A stretch of 64,000 nt of DNA from Rhizomys pruinosus (GCA_009823505.1 VZQC01006256.1:356173-420172), one strand, 5' to 3'. Positions 38,851 to 50,310 are shown, numbered from the stretch's first letter. Translations and numbers: made by a program. The notes: generated from the letters alone by a model not told the origin.

Positions 38851-39339
38851 AAGCTGACCAGCCTTGAATTACAGAGTGAGAGGAGTTAAAGTAACTAGGA
38901 ATTAGGAGCCTGTGTGTGGCTCAGGATGTGGAAGGGAATCTGCTTTTGTGTGCTTCCCTTGCCTTCCTCCAGCCCTTGCCTCTGCCTTCCAGAGTACTGA
39001 CATTATAAACTGGAGCCTTCCTTTCTCTTCCTGTCACTCAATATCCCTGCTATGATATTATCATTCAACCAGTATTCCCCAAGGAATGAGATTATAGTGG
39101 GCACTGTGAGTTAGACCAGTCCTAGGCCAAGCCTTGTGAATGAAGATACTAACAACCTAATCCTCGTTTTGGAAGAATTCCTAATCTAGCAATAAGACAC
39201 ATCTTTCCCAACTGATACACTAAGATACAGGACTAACAAGGAAGAGGGAACCAGCCACCAGCTGCTATGGAAACTGAGATGGAGGTATATCAAACTCCAC
39301 TAGTAAAGGGTAGAAGGATAATATTAAAAAAAAAAAAAT
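38851..39339. other. Intergenic unique sequence
   Basis: Nothing recognised. Confidence 0.5.
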
Positions 39340-39345
39340 TTCCAG

Positions 39346-39593
39346 GGCTGGAGAGATGGCTCAGTGGTTAACAGCCCTGACTGTTCTTGCAGAGGACCTA
39401 GGTTCGATCCCCAGCACCCACTTGGTGGCTAAGAACAATCTTTAAGCCAGGTATGGTGGCATACGCCTTTAATCCTAGCACTCAGGAGGCAGAGGCAGGC
39501 AGATCTCTGTGAGTTTAAGACCAGCCTGGTCTACAGAGTGAGTTCCAGGCCAGCTGGGGCTATAGGGAGACCCTGTCTCAAAAAATAAAAAAA
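39346..39593 (+). mobile_element. Composite B2-B1 SINE (copy 4)
   Basis: The B2/B3 head runs to CTAAGAACAATCTTTAA and then switches at 39446 to a full B1 (GCCAGGTATGGTGG). TTCCAG at 39340-39345 and 39594-39599, inside a longer A-rich match, brackets the unit. Confidence 0.9.
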
Positions 39594-39599
39594 TTCCAG

Positions 39600-40349
39600 T
39601 TGCCTGTCATTTTTGAAAGAAGATGAGGAGGGGGAATGTCAAAAAAAGAAAAAAGAATATGTAGATAAGCAAAGGCTGAAACCGATAGGCAAAAATAGCT
39701 TTTGGGATGGAGCAGAAGGTAAATGTGAGGATATACAGTGGAATAGTGGAATGAGGCTGGGAAGGTAGGCAGGGCCTTCCCATAATGGATCCCTCCATGG
39801 TGAGCTAGTGATGGGCTTAGAGGCTCACTGAGATCTTTACATGAGTTTCAGAAGTGTCACTAAACACAGGAGATCATTTGGAATGATTGTGGACATGCTA
39901 ATTATGAAGAAACAGCAAGATTTCAGCCCATCTAGGGTACAGCCCACAAAAACGGTAAGACAGTCATTCTGACTCTTTTTCTCACGGGGTCTGCTTCTGG
40001 GACATCCTGCAACTGTTTGCAGCTGAAGGAACAGTAAGCAATGGGAGGCAGCCAGACAAGAACTGGGACTCCAGGAAACACCCAGAGATACTGGGAGCTA
40101 GGAAAACCCCAAGCTGACTCAGCATGACCTCAGAAGAAAAGAAACAAAAGTAACAACCTCACTCCATAACTAGCAAGGTGATGGCTTAGCAGGGGTCAGA
40201 TTCTGAAGTGACCTACCTTCTCCATCCCCCCTGCCACCTAGCAGCAAGCCCTCCAAGTCTTCTATAGTATCCCCTCTAGGACCCCTACAGAAGTCCCTGT
40301 AGCAATTTCTCCACTTGTTCTCTTCCTGTTGCCGGCCTTGACTTTGTTA
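39600..40349. other. Intergenic unique sequence
   Basis: Nothing recognised. Confidence 0.5.
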
Positions 40350-40362
40350 AAAATAATATCTC

Positions 40363-40604
40363 GGGGCTGGAGAGATGGCCTAGTGGTTAAAAGCACTGAC
40401 TGCTCTTGCAGAGGACCTGGGTTCGATCCCCAGCACCCACACGGCGGCTGAGAACCGTCCGTAACTCCAATTCCAGAAGAACTCCAGTTCCAGGGGAATC
40501 TGAGACCCTCTTCTGACCTCTGGGGCATTGCACCACATGGGTGCACAAACCTACATGCAGACAGTACATTCATACACATAAATTAATAAATAAATAAATA
40601 AATA
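40363..40604 (+). mobile_element. B2/B3 SINE, young, with target-site duplication
   Basis: Long body form. AAAATAATATCTC lies at 40350-40362 and 40605-40617. Confidence 0.96.
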
Positions 40605-40617
40605 AAAATAATATCTC

Positions 40618-40985
40618 AGCTTGGCCTACTGACGCATACTTTTTTTTTTTAATGCGTATGAGTGTACTGTCTGCATGTAGGTTGGTGCACCCGTGTTGTG
40701 CAGTGCCACTGAGGTCAGAAGAGGGCATCAGATTCCTCTAGAACTGGAGTTAAAGATGGTCCCTAGCCACCATGTGGGTGCTGGGAATCGAACCTGGGTC
40801 CTCTGCAAGAGCAGTAGGTGCTCTTAACTGCTGAACCATCTCTCCAGCCCTGGGACACATACTTTTAATCTCAGCACTTGGGAGCCAGATGTCTCAGAGT
40901 TCAAAGTGAAGCTGGTTTACATAACAAGTTCCAGGCCAGCAGGGGTTGCATAGTGAGACCATGTCCAAAAAATAAAATAAACCTA
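40618..40985 (+). mobile_element. B1 SINE split by an antisense B2/B3
   Basis: Head CTTGGCCTACTGACGCATAC, then body from about 40855 (ACACATACTTTTAATCTCAG) to GAGACCATGTCCAAAA. Confidence 0.85.
40644..40854 (-). mobile_element. B2/B3 SINE nested in a B1
   Basis: Antisense copy. ACGCATACTTTT (40632-40643) and ACACATACTTTT (40855-40866) flank it. Confidence 0.93.
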
Positions 40986-41007
40986 ATTAATATAAATAAT
41001 AATGTCT

Positions 41008-41150
41008 CAGAATGGGGATGTAGCTTGGTAGAGTGCTTGCCTAGCATGCACAGGGTCTGAGATTTGGTCCCCAACACCATAAACTAGACATGGTGGCATA
41101 TGCTCCAAGACAAGCCTGGGGTATATGAGATCCTGTCTCAATAACAACAA
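41008..41150 (+). mobile_element. B4 SINE (ID + B1)
   Basis: The ID part GGGGATGTAGCTTGGTAGAG to GGTCCCCAACACCAT is joined to a shortened B1 part (AGACATGGTGGCATATGCTC to CCTGTCTCAA). Confidence 0.8.
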
Positions 41151-41159
41151 AAGCCCTGA

Positions 41160-41320
41160 CATTAATTGGTTACTTACTGTGTGCTCTTTCCTGGACTAAG
41201 TGCTTCTCCTGTGTTACTGCCTCATTTAATCTTTGGATCAATTAGAAATTGTGACTAGTAGTTCCTTCATTTAATAGGCAAGGTCAGTGAAACACATTCA
41301 CTTGCCCGTGGAGCCCCATC
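41160..41320 (-). mobile_element. MIR SINE
   Basis: ACTTACTGTGTGCTCTTTCC, GCCTCATTTAATCTTTGGAT and TAGGCAAGGTCAGTGAAACA in antisense MIR order. Confidence 0.7.
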
Positions 41321-41394
41321 TCTGAATGCCTATTCTGCTTCCTAAGTTTTCTTTAGGTCACCAATTCCCCTCACCTTTATGCGAGATATTTGGA

Positions 41395-41545
41395 AAGGTG
41401 ATGGAGAGACGTGTGGCAGCGACAGACCCTGGCATTATAAGTGCACCACCATGTCTAGTTTTTATGTGGGTTCTGGGGACCGAATTCAGGTCCCCACACT
41501 TTTGAGGCAAATGCTTTACTGACTAAGCCATCTCTGCAGCTCTCA
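41395..41545 (-). mobile_element. Old B4/RSINE1-type element
   Basis: Antisense: GTGGGTTCTGGGGACCGAAT, then GGCAAATGCTTTACTGACTA and CCATCTCTGCAGC. Confidence 0.55.
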
Positions 41546-41900
41546 GATTCTTTTTATATATCACCCTTTTGGAGACTGTACAGCTCCTCTATTGACTTCT
41601 ATGGGTGGCCTCTCAAATGCATATCTCCTTGATGTCTTTTGAAATATCTATTCAGATGCCTGTTGCATGTGTCCATTTGGTGACCCCATAGGTCCTCATG
41701 CCATGAGTTCAACTTTCTCTCTGAATGACCCCTTCCTTTCTATGGGCCCTGTTTAGTACTCAGGTTCAAAGCCTCGTTGCCTCTTGAGTTTATCCTTGAT
41801 CCTGACCTCCACATCCCTTTAGTGGCTATTACCTCTGTGGAATCTACCAAGACATTCTTCTGAAATGATGTCTTGCCTTCTCTGATTTTCCTTTTCCTTT
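41546..41900. other. Intergenic unique sequence
   Basis: Nothing recognised. Confidence 0.5.
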
Positions 41901-41902
41901 TC

Positions 41903-42047
41903 TTTTTTTTTCAATAGGATCTTGCTATGTAGCTCTGACTGGCCTAGAACTCTCTATGTAGACTAAGTTGGTCTCAAACTCATATAGAGATCCACCTGCC
42001 TCCGCCTCCTGAGTGCTGGGATTAAAGGCATAAACTACCACACCTGC
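41903..42047 (-). mobile_element. Old B1 SINE
   Basis: TCAATAGGATCTTGCTATGT to AACTACCACACCTGCACC. Confidence 0.8.
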
Positions 42048-43440
42048 ACCTTCCCTGGATTTCCATTATATCCTCTCACTTCACTGGTCTGTCTCTCACT
42101 ACTCTCTGCCCATCCCCCCCCCAAACCCTGTAAGAAAAAAGAATTAAACTATGAACTAGAAAGTCCAGGTGCCTGCTCTGAAGGAGTACACACATGATAG
42201 ATAAAAATTTGAGAGAGCACAAGTAATTGTCATTTACTGAAAAGTGTTATGGGGGATAAAGGGCAATGTGTTTGCTGTCAAAGTCCTTTAGAGGACTCTC
42301 CATCCAAAAGTGACATTTGAGTTCAGGCCTGAAGGTAGACACAGAAAGTTAGCAGGTTAAGAGTCAGTATGGGCAGGGAAGGCAAGTGAGTTGCAAGAGG
42401 CCAAGGGAACTGGTGGGAAAGACTTGGAACCCCAGGTTTGAAGTGATTGTGGTTTAGGATGTCTGGCAGGCAGCTGGACACATGGCCTTGGAGCTCAGAA
42501 GAGGTTCTAGAAGTTGACATCATCAAGGTAGTACCTAAAGTCATCAGCACAGATGATTGGGAGGCCTGGAAGGACGGCCTTATTTTGGGGATTGGCCTAG
42601 GTTAGAAAGTGAATAGAAAACCAGGAAGTTAAGGCAGCGAGTTTGGACAAGTTGTTCAGAAGGTTCACTATAAACAGGGAGGAATGTAATGTGGTAACTG
42701 GAGTAGCCTGGGGCTAAGAAAGGGTTTGTATGTGTTTGTGTGATGATGAACAAGACATCTTCATGTCTAACAGAGTCTGCTGATTTCAAGTTCTGGGCAA
42801 TTAGATCACCTCAAACGCCTTTAAAAACTGCTAGCAAGTTGATTTCATGGTTCTGGATCAGCTAGAGGAGGGGAGCCTTTGCAGGAGACAGTCTTTTTTG
42901 CCTCTAAGAGCCACAAGCTGTCTCCTACCTCCATCCAGGATTGTGCCCCTTCCCCTAGGAAACCACTTGAGGACTGACTTAGAGAACTGGTTTTTCAGCA
43001 TGGCTTATCTTTCAGGCCCCTAAAGATATTTTTCTCCAAAAGGGCCTGCAGGCAAAGCATCTTTCCAGGACTCAGTTGTGGATACCAGGAATGGGGTCTG
43101 GCAGAACAGACACCAGCTCTGGCAACGAAGCCCAAGAAGATGTTCCTCATCATCAGCCTCTGCAATGAAGTTAAGTTCCCCTAACATTTCCTGGTGCCTG
43201 TTGGGTGCCAGGCCCTGTTGGTTGTGCTGGTATCAGAGCTCAACATGGCCTTCCTCTACCTAGAGGAGACTATAACTGGTAGCGGAGATGGATGATCTGA
43301 CCTGTCAGTTATACCATAGGCTTCTGGGATCTGAGAGAGCCCTCAAGACAGAGAATTCAAGAGAACTCTTTCAAGGAGCCCAGCCTTATGGACTTGATGG
43401 AAAAAAAAGACAATGCTAACTACCCCAAATAATTCTGATG
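42048..43440. other. Intergenic sequence, possible ancient repeat
   Basis: About 1.4 kb. 42240-42560 (GTGACATTTGAGTTCAGGCC, GGCCTGGAAGG) resembles an old mammalian interspersed repeat like that at 57760-58570, family unknown. A 61-codon open frame at 43078 is probably chance. Confidence 0.35.
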
Positions 43441-43462
43441 GGTTCTTCCGCTATTTTTTTTT

Positions 43463-43611
43463 TTTTTTTTTTTTTTGGTGACAGGGTCTCCCTGTAATCC
43501 CAGCTGTCCTGGAACTCACTCTGTAGACCAGGCTGGCCTTGAACTCACAAAGATCCTCTTGCCTCTGCCTCCCGAGTGCTCGGATGAAACGCGTGCACCA
43601 CCATGCCCGGC
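43463..43611 (-). mobile_element. B1 SINE with target-site duplication
   Basis: A young antisense B1. TTCTTCCGCTATTTTTTT (from 43444) and TTCTTCTGCTATTTTTTT (from 43612) flank it. Confidence 0.93.
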
Positions 43612-43655
43612 TTCTTCTGCTATTTTTTTTTAATGGCAATACTATTGACTATTTT

Positions 43656-43842
43656 TTTTATCTTTTTTTTTTTTCTTTTTTAGTTTTTTTACTTTTTTTG
43701 GTATTTTTGAGGCAGGGTCTCCCTTTTAGTACCAGCTGTCCTGGAGCTCACTCTGTAGATCAGGCTGGCCTTGAACTCACAGAGATCCACCCACCTCTAC
43801 CTCCCGAGTGCTGGGATTAAAGGTGCGCACCACCACACCTGG
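43656..43842 (-). mobile_element. B1 SINE with target-site duplication
   Basis: An antisense B1 with a long T-rich tail. CTATTGACTATTTT lies at 43642-43655 and 43843-43856. Confidence 0.94.
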
Positions 43843-43856
43843 CTATTGACTATTTT

Positions 43857-44620
43857 AACTTTTTTTCTTCTTCTGCATTTGTGAACAGAACTGGAAGACA
43901 GAACACTGGCAATGTATTTGCAAAATTTTTTATATAATGGCCAAGTCTAGCCCCCAATTAAAAGCAGAAGCAACCACGGTTGCCGTGTGTTGGAAAGGCT
44001 AAGGTCTGAAGCCTCAGATCACCTCTTTGTTTTCTTTATTCATTAACTATATTTACTTTTATGGTTATAAATACCAGTTCTGTACAGAGAACTCCTAAGT
44101 TGTATCTATAACCAGAATCCTGCCCATAGGCCTTGAACTTGGATATCTAGCTGCTTGCCCAGCATTTCCACCTGGATTTCCAGTGGGCTTCTTAACGATA
44201 ATGTGCCCTAAGTCAAATTTTTTTTTCCTCCCAAACCTGTTCCTCCTCTAGTCTTCCTCATCATAGTTAATGGCTCAGGCCAAACCTAGAGTTGTCTTTG
44301 ACTCTGGCCTGCCTACCCCTCATATCCAATCTGTCAAAGAGTCCCAGTGAAACCACCTTCAAATATTCACATACTAAATATCTCTCCACAGTCTCTTTGC
44401 TTCTGCTTTAACCTAGAAATCTCTATCATCTCCCCCTGGTGTAATTTCCCCACCTATTATTCCTGAATTATTTTTCTCCAGGTACTTCTATATGTCTAAA
44501 TATTTTACTGTTTTTTTTTTATCACTTATCAACTCCCGATGCATGCTAAGCAAGCACTCTGCTGAGCCATATCCCCAAATTTATGTATTGTAGTTTAGTT
44601 TAGTTTTTATTTAATTGCTA
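43857..44620. other. Intergenic sequence with an ID remnant
   Basis: Unique except for CCGATGCATGCTAAGCAAGC at about 44535-44575, an antisense ID remnant. Confidence 0.45.
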
Positions 44621-44622
44621 CC

Positions 44623-44644
44623 ACTATTATTATTATTATTATTG
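44623..44644. repeat. (ATT)n
   Basis: Six to seven units at the tail of the next B1. Confidence 0.9.
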
Positions 44645-44785
44645 CTTTTTGAGACAGGGTCTCCCTGTGGTCCCATCTGGCCTGGAACTCACTCTGTAGC
44701 CAAGGCTAGCCCTGAACTCACAGAGATCTGCCTGCCTCTGCCTCCTGAGTGTTAGGATTAAAGGCATGCACCACCATGCCCAGCT
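44645..44785 (-). mobile_element. B1 SINE
   Basis: A complete antisense B1. Confidence 0.93.
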
Positions 44786-44859
44786 CTCTTACTTTTTTAA
44801 AAATTATTTTAAAGTCAATAAATCTTTATTTAAGGGATTTCATGAGTCTTCTGTCACTG

Positions 44860-45372
44860 TCTGTTGAGGTTGCAAAAGGTCAAGACAATCCTTTGTCAAA
44901 GAAACAAGCATTCCTTAATCCAGCTGTGAATCATCTGCAGAAAAAGAACAAGAAGGCAACTCAACCTCAGGCCTTCCCTTATCCATACCCCAAAGCATAC
45001 AGTGTTGACAACTGCATCATGGCTCTGAAATCCCCATCTGCAGTGCTCCCAGCAGGTTGAATGGTAGAAAAGTAGCACACAGAAAACCTAGTGGGAGTGT
45101 TGTGGGGTTTTTTTTTATGGTCATGTCTACAGCAAATGACTCTTACTTATTTTGTATCCCCGGCACTTAATATAAAACTGAATTGTTTAAAAAAAAAAAA
45201 AAGAAACAATTGTTGCATGGACAAATGGCCAAGTCAAGATACAAGCTTACAGCTATCAGATAGCAAAGACTCTGTCCTCCTTACCCTGCCAGAGGATATT
45301 GCTAAGACTGCCACAGAGCCAGAGTCTACTGGCAGACTGCCTTTTACAAGTACCAAGTTAAAAGTATTTTAG
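44860..45372 (+). pseudogene. Possible unidentified coding remnant around an A-tract
   Basis: A plus-strand open frame of ~60 codons ends at 45060 (includes KKQAFLNPAVNHLQKKNKKA). A second of ~50 codons ends at 45372 (includes SKDSVLLTLPEDIAKTATEP). An A-run at 45188-45201 lies between them. Composition looks protein-like, but I recognise no family and see no clear target duplication. It may be chance. Confidence 0.25.
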
Positions 45373-46079
45373 ATGGAGAAAACTATACTCTACCCAATAG
45401 TTATTTCCCATCCAACCAGCCAAACAGAAAAAATGTCTTCATTTAATTCCTGCAGGTTTCCAGAAACATAGTCTGGGTCTCCCCTAGGATCTTCAGTTTT
45501 TCCCTCTAGTCCTCAGCTTCTGGGTCAGGCATCCACTCATCCATCTTTTAGCCAACAGCCTCTGTGTCCCTTTTCTGGGCCACGTGATAGCTGAGCTAAC
45601 TCCTAGTCCATCCCTCTGGGAGCCAGCTTGCTTCTCTGAGCCCTCTCTCTCTCTCCTTTGCCTCTCTACCTCCTCCCCATGTCCTGGGTTCATGGTCTTA
45701 GCTTTCTCCATCCATGCATGAGTATGGGCCCCTTGTCCCTTCTGCTTACTTTTTTTGGCTCAGTAATTTTGAAGAGCATGTGTGCACATGTGCCATGAAC
45801 TCCTCTGAGAAGCTGATGTGCTGCGTGTTGCCATCCTCCTAGAACTTAATATGCTTAAACCTGGCACTTTGTGTAGCAGTCCAAGTCTTCCTAGAGTAAG
45901 AGCCCTTCTCTTGGTGATACCTCTTTTGCTTCCCTTCTTTCTAGATTTCTAGTTATTGTAGGCTCTCAAATTGGTTCATCCAGGCTTCCTTCAGAAGCAG
46001 AAACGTCTGCTTACCACATCATCAACACCATTGTTATTTATTTACAGCAGCTACAGGACTTACTCTAAACATCTTCTTT
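45373..46079. other. Intergenic unique sequence
   Basis: Nothing recognised. Confidence 0.5.
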
Positions 46080-46186
46080 TGGAGATGGGTTTTTTGTGAT
46101 GCTGCTTAAGTTGGCTGTGCCCTATGAGCTCAAGCAATCTTGTCTCGGTCTCCTGAGTAGCTATGTATACCAATATGCCCAGCTGT
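46080..46186 (-). mobile_element. Old B1-like SINE
   Basis: GATGCTGCTTAAGTTGGCTG to ATACCAATATGCCCAGCT. Confidence 0.55.
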
Positions 46187-46194
46187 ACATATTT

Positions 46195-46300
46195 TATGCA
46201 TCAGTAGACTTAATCCTCTCAACAACCCCAAGAGGAAGGAACTATTGGAGTCCCGATTTTACAGATGAGAGAACCGCTTGGCTATTTGTTTGCCAATGTT
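46195..46300 (-). mobile_element. MIR SINE
   Basis: ACTTAATCCTCTCAACAACC and CCCGATTTTACAGATGAGAG are classic antisense MIR wording. Confidence 0.8.
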
Positions 46301-47165
46301 GCATAGTTTTAAGAGTTTCTGTCTTCTGAACAACAGTAATTATCCTATTCTATTAATTAGTTTTCCTTGACCTCTCCCATTTCTACCACCTGAAACATAC
46401 CCCAAAGCCACACTGCCCTCACCCTATGGTGTACTGTAGTGCTTGTTTTCATTAACCACTTTTTTTTATTTTTACTTCCTCCATCTCCACCACCTGAAAT
46501 CTACTTTCTTCACTACCCCCACTTCTCTACCCCCACCCTCTTTCTCTACTCCAGCCATACTTCAACTGACCGCAGGTGGCTTCTTTGTAGTTACTTGAGC
46601 ACATGTGACTTATGACAGAGTTTCATTTCCCCTTTCATTCTCAGCCCAGCTTTGCTTGACTGTGATTCTTGCTGGCTGTAAATGGGACATACCAGTCCTT
46701 TTCCAAGCAGGCCTGGACATTTCTGGACATGTCCCGAGTCACAAATGAAATCCAGGAAGGAAGAAGACACTTATTTAAGCACCTGACACTGTGCTAGGGC
46801 CTATGATGGGCTAACTTTGAAAGGCCTCAGCTTTTGAGTACATCCGGCTATCACAATTATGGGGTTCTATAAGGTAACTGATCCCTGCTGCTCTCTGATT
46901 TAGATAGTTGGGGACCTCATTGAAGCACGGTTAACCTTTAGTTGCCCTCTTAGCTAGCAAAATGTTCTTTTCTACATGAGAAAAACACCTGGCTGATGGT
47001 TAACCTCTTCCTTCCCAGCTCAAATCTCAGATTGGCTTGTTAAATTTTAGTTGCATTCATTCAGCACACCATTTCCTGGGAATTGGATAGAGTAGTGTAT
47101 CATCACAAGAACAATTTCTGAAGATCTAGCAATTGTGTAATGTTCAGACTGAAAAATATACTTTA
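46301..47165. other. Intergenic sequence with a MIR fragment
   Basis: 46765-46810 (TTAAGCACCTGACACTGTGC) is a MIR fragment; the rest is unique. Confidence 0.5.
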
Positions 47166-47170
47166 ACTTG

Positions 47171-47340
47171 GGCTGGGGAGATGTCCTGGTGTCCTGAGTT
47201 CGAGTCTTGTAACCCACATAAAAAGCCAGATGCACTAGTGCACGTCTGTAATACCAGCAATCCCACAGCAAGATAGAAGCAGAGACTGGGAGGCAGAGAC
47301 TGAAGCTCAGGCCGTTGTGCAGCCCAGTGGTAGAAATAAC
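47171..47340 (+). mobile_element. B4/RSINE1-type SINE
   Basis: GGGCTGGGGAGATGTCCTGG, AAAAAGCCAGATGCACTAGT and GACTGGGAGGCAGAGACTG. Confidence 0.65.
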
Positions 47341-47347
47341 CAAGAGA

Positions 47348-47632
47348 GGGGGCTGGAGAGATGGCTCAGCAGGTAAGAGCCCTGACTGCTCTTGTAGAGG
47401 ACCTGGGTTCGAATTCCAGCATCCACATGGCAGCTAAGAACGGTCTTAGGCCGGTGTGGTGGCACATGCCTTTAATCTCAGCACTTGGGAGGCAGAGGCA
47501 GGTGGATATCTGTGAGTTCAAGGCCAGCCTGGTCTACATAGAGAAGCTCCAGGCCAGCTGGGACTAAAGGGAGACCCCGTCTCAAAAAGACAAAAACAAA
47601 AACAAAACAAAACAAAACAAAACAAAACAAAA
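47348..47632 (+). mobile_element. Composite B2-B1 SINE (copy 5)
   Basis: The head runs to CTAAGAACGGTCTTAG and switches at 47450 to a full B1 (GCCGGTGTGGTGG) ending in an (AAAAC)n tail to 47632. No clear target duplication. Confidence 0.85.
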
Positions 47633-47647
47633 AGAATCTTAGAACCT

Positions 47648-47860
47648 AGGGGCTGGAGAGATGGCTTGGCAGTTAAGAGCACTGGCTGCTCTTTCAGAGG
47701 ACCCGGGTTTAATTCCCAGCACCCACATGGCAGCTAGCAAATGTCTGTAACCTGAGGGAATCTGATGCCCTCTTCTGACCTCTGCAGCATTGCACAACAC
47801 AGGTGCACCTACCTACATGCAGGCAGTACACTCATACATATAAGAAGTTACAAAAAAAAA
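47648..47860 (+). mobile_element. B2/B3 SINE
   Basis: A complete head with a short body deletion after CTGTAACC; poly(A) tail. Confidence 0.9.
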
Positions 47861-47865
47861 AAAAT

Positions 47866-48030
47866 GCCAGGCGTGGTGGTGCACGCCTTTAATCCCAGCA
47901 CTCAGGAGGCAGAGGGAGGCAGATCTCTGTGAGTTCAAGGCCAGCCTGGTCTACAGAGTGAGCTCCAGGTCAGCTGGGACTTAAAGGGAGACCCTGTCTC
48001 AAAAAAAAAATAGAAAGAAAGAAAGAAAGG
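47866..48030 (+). mobile_element. B1 SINE
   Basis: A young, complete B1 with poly(A) and an (AGAA)n tail. Confidence 0.93.
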
Positions 48031-48209
48031 CTAGCTCTCTTCTCACTATTGCTTTTTTTTTTTTTTAAGTTTTGAAAAACGGAAATTAGAGATGGTGGGA
48101 GGAGCTTCCTATCTCCCCTGCAGAGCACTGGGCTTCTGTCACTCTTAGTGATGGAGAAATCACCATCACTGCATTGGCTAGACTATTCTGGCCACTTAGG
48201 ATATTTTTT

Positions 48210-48210
48210 G

Positions 48211-48268
<58 letters not shown>

Positions 48269-48343
48269 CTTTCTTTCTTTCTTTCTTTCTTTCTCTTTCT
48301 TTCTTTCTTTCTTTCTCTTTCTTTCTTTCTTTCTTTCTTTCTT
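48210..48343. repeat. (CTTT)n microsatellite, about 134 nt
   Basis: Regular TTTC units with three CTCTTT-type interruptions. A strand-asymmetric polypyrimidine tract. The open frames across it are artefacts. Confidence 0.97.
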
Positions 48344-48349
48344 TTTTTT

Positions 48350-48440
48350 TGGTGTGGTATATGTGCATGTATGTGTGTATGGAAGCCAGAGGTCAGAGGC
48401 CAGAGGTCAGCATCAGATATCTTCCTCAATCTCTTTCCAC
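48350..48440 (-). mobile_element. Old B3-type SINE fragment
   Basis: TGTGCATGTATGTGTGTATG and a tandemly duplicated AGGTCAGAGGCCAGAGGTCA. Confidence 0.5.
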
Positions 48441-48444
48441 CTCA

Positions 48445-48580
48445 CTTTTTTTCTTTTTGACAGGGTCTCCCTGTAGCTGGAACTCTTTGTGTAGACCAGC
48501 CTGGCCTCCACCTCACTGAGATCCACCTGCTTCTGTTTCTCAAGTGCTGGGTGTGCTTGACACTGTACCCCACTCTAGTT
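48445..48580 (-). mobile_element. B1 SINE, internally deleted
   Basis: GACAGGGTCTCCCTGTAGCT to TGACACTGTACCCC; lacks ~15 nt. Confidence 0.75.
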
Positions 48581-48599
48581 TTAGTTTAACCAGTTTTTT

Positions 48600-48825
48600 T
48601 AATATCTTATTTTTTTATTTTACTGTCTGAGTGTATTTCCTGCATGTGTGTAAGTGCTGCATGTCATGCAATGCCCACAGAGGTCAGATGAAGACATTGG
48701 ATTCCCCTGCAACTGGAATTATAGATAATTGTTAGCCACCATGTGGGTGCTGGGAATCAAACCTGGGGGTCTCTCTGCAAGAGCAGCCAGTCTTCTTAAC
48801 CACCGAGATATCTCTCCAGCCCAGT
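48600..48825 (-). mobile_element. B2/B3 SINE
   Basis: Antisense, intermediate age, ending GATATCTCTCCAGCCC. Confidence 0.88.
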
Positions 48826-48837
48826 TTTGCCCAGTTT

Positions 48838-48838
<1 letters not shown>

Positions 48839-48882
<44 letters not shown>
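48839..48882. repeat. (CA)n
   Basis: About 20 units. Confidence 0.97.
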
Positions 48883-48886
<4 letters not shown>

Positions 48887-49480
48887 ACCCCACATCCCTT
48901 CCCCTATTTGAGTTCACATATGATGGAACTTTTGCTAATTCCAGTCTTGTCCTCCACAGCCACCAGAACTAATTAATCAATACAGCAATCATGTTTTAGG
49001 TATAGAGATATTCAGGATGCTTCCATGAATCTCCAGTTCTTCCTTTGGCTATTGTGGGATCTACTAAGTCCAGGATGTGGCCCAAACAACATTTGCAAGA
49101 GCAATTCCTCTGGACACTAATCCCCAGAAAGTCTTTCTGAAAACAGAGTTTTCAGCTCAGATAAGGTGGGAAATGCTTCCTGCTTTCTGGTTTGGTTCTA
49201 GTATCACATCTCATATCAGCACGGGGAAGACTCTGGGAGGAACTTTAGGCAAAAAAACCCTGCTTCACATTGTTAGTGTTTTCAAGACTTATTTGACTTT
49301 GAATCCTTTTTTTCTACAGAATGCCTAGAATATTTCTCAGAGTTATTGTCCCCCAGAACAGGAAACAGGCCAGTCAGCTTTAAATGTCCTTCAAAGCTGC
49401 TGTTAAGTCTGGGAGCCAATGGTCCATGGTGATACTCCCTTGCTCAAATAAAACAGGCTATGAGTATAAAATATACAATA
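48883..49480. other. Intergenic unique sequence
   Basis: Nothing recognised. Confidence 0.5.
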
Positions 49481-49481
49481 T

Positions 49482-49613
49482 GGCCAGGCATAGTGGCACA
49501 CGCACCTTTAATCCCAGCATTTAGGAGGCAGAGGCAGGTGGATCTCTGTGAGTTCAAGGCCAGCCTGGTCTATATAGCAAGTTCCAGGATCCAGGACAGC
49601 TGAGGCTACTGTC
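49482..49613 (+). mobile_element. B1 SINE
   Basis: GGCCAGGCATAGTGGCACAC; the 3' end is altered (GGATCCAGGACAGCTGAGGC). Confidence 0.88.
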
Positions 49614-49615
49614 CT

Positions 49616-49668
49616 GAAAACAACAGCAACAGCAACAACAACAACAACAACAACAATAACAACAACAA
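49616..49668. repeat. (AAC)n
   Basis: About 17 trinucleotide units from the B1 tail. Confidence 0.95.
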
Positions 49669-49677
49669 AATACACAC

Positions 49678-49880
49678 TAGGGATTGGAAGATATAGCTCT
49701 GCTCTTGCAGAAGACCTGGGTTTGAATTCTGGCACTAACATGATGGCTAACAATCGTTCCAGGGGGTCCAACACACTCTTCTGCCCTCCAATGGCACTGC
49801 AGGACATGGGTGCACTTACATACATGGATGTACTTACATACATGTGTATAAAACACTTGTATACATAAAATAAAAAATAA
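49678..49880 (+). mobile_element. B2/B3 SINE, old, internally deleted
   Basis: GGGATTGGAAGATATAGCTC, with box A sequence partly lost, through to an A-rich tail. Confidence 0.8.
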
Positions 49881-50030
49881 GGCCAGGCATGGTGGTGGCA
49901 CAGAGGAGGAAGAGGCAGGCCAATCTCTGAGTTCAAGGCCAACCTGGTCTACAGAGCGACCTCCAGGCTAGCTGGGACTAAAGGGAGACCCTATCTCAAA
50001 AAAGATCAAATAAATAAATAAATAAACAAA
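49881..50030 (+). mobile_element. B1 SINE, internally deleted
   Basis: GGCCAGGCATGGTGGTGGCA lacks the TTTAATCCCAGCACT segment. (AAAT)n tail. Confidence 0.88.
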
Positions 50031-50071
50031 TAAATTAATTAAATTAAAAAATTTTAAAAATACACACCAGG

Positions 50072-50310
50072 GAGCTGGAGAGATGGCTCAGTGGTTAAGA
50101 ACACTGGCTGCTCTTGCAGAGGACCCAGGTTCGATTCCCAGCACCCACATGTCGGTGAGAACTGTCTTTAACTCCAGTTCCAGGGGAATCTGACACCCTC
50201 TTCTGACCTCTGAGGCATTGCACGACACAGGTGCACAAACCTACATGCAGACAGTACATTCATACACATTCAAAAAATAAAATTAAATTAAAAAAATTAA
50301 AAAAAAATAA
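50072..50310 (+). mobile_element. B2/B3 SINE
   Basis: Full length with a long A-rich tail. Confidence 0.92.

Noticed and set aside
48148..48519. Ser/Phe/Leu-repeat and Lys/Glu-repeat frames
   Set aside because: Translations of the (CTTT)n microsatellite.
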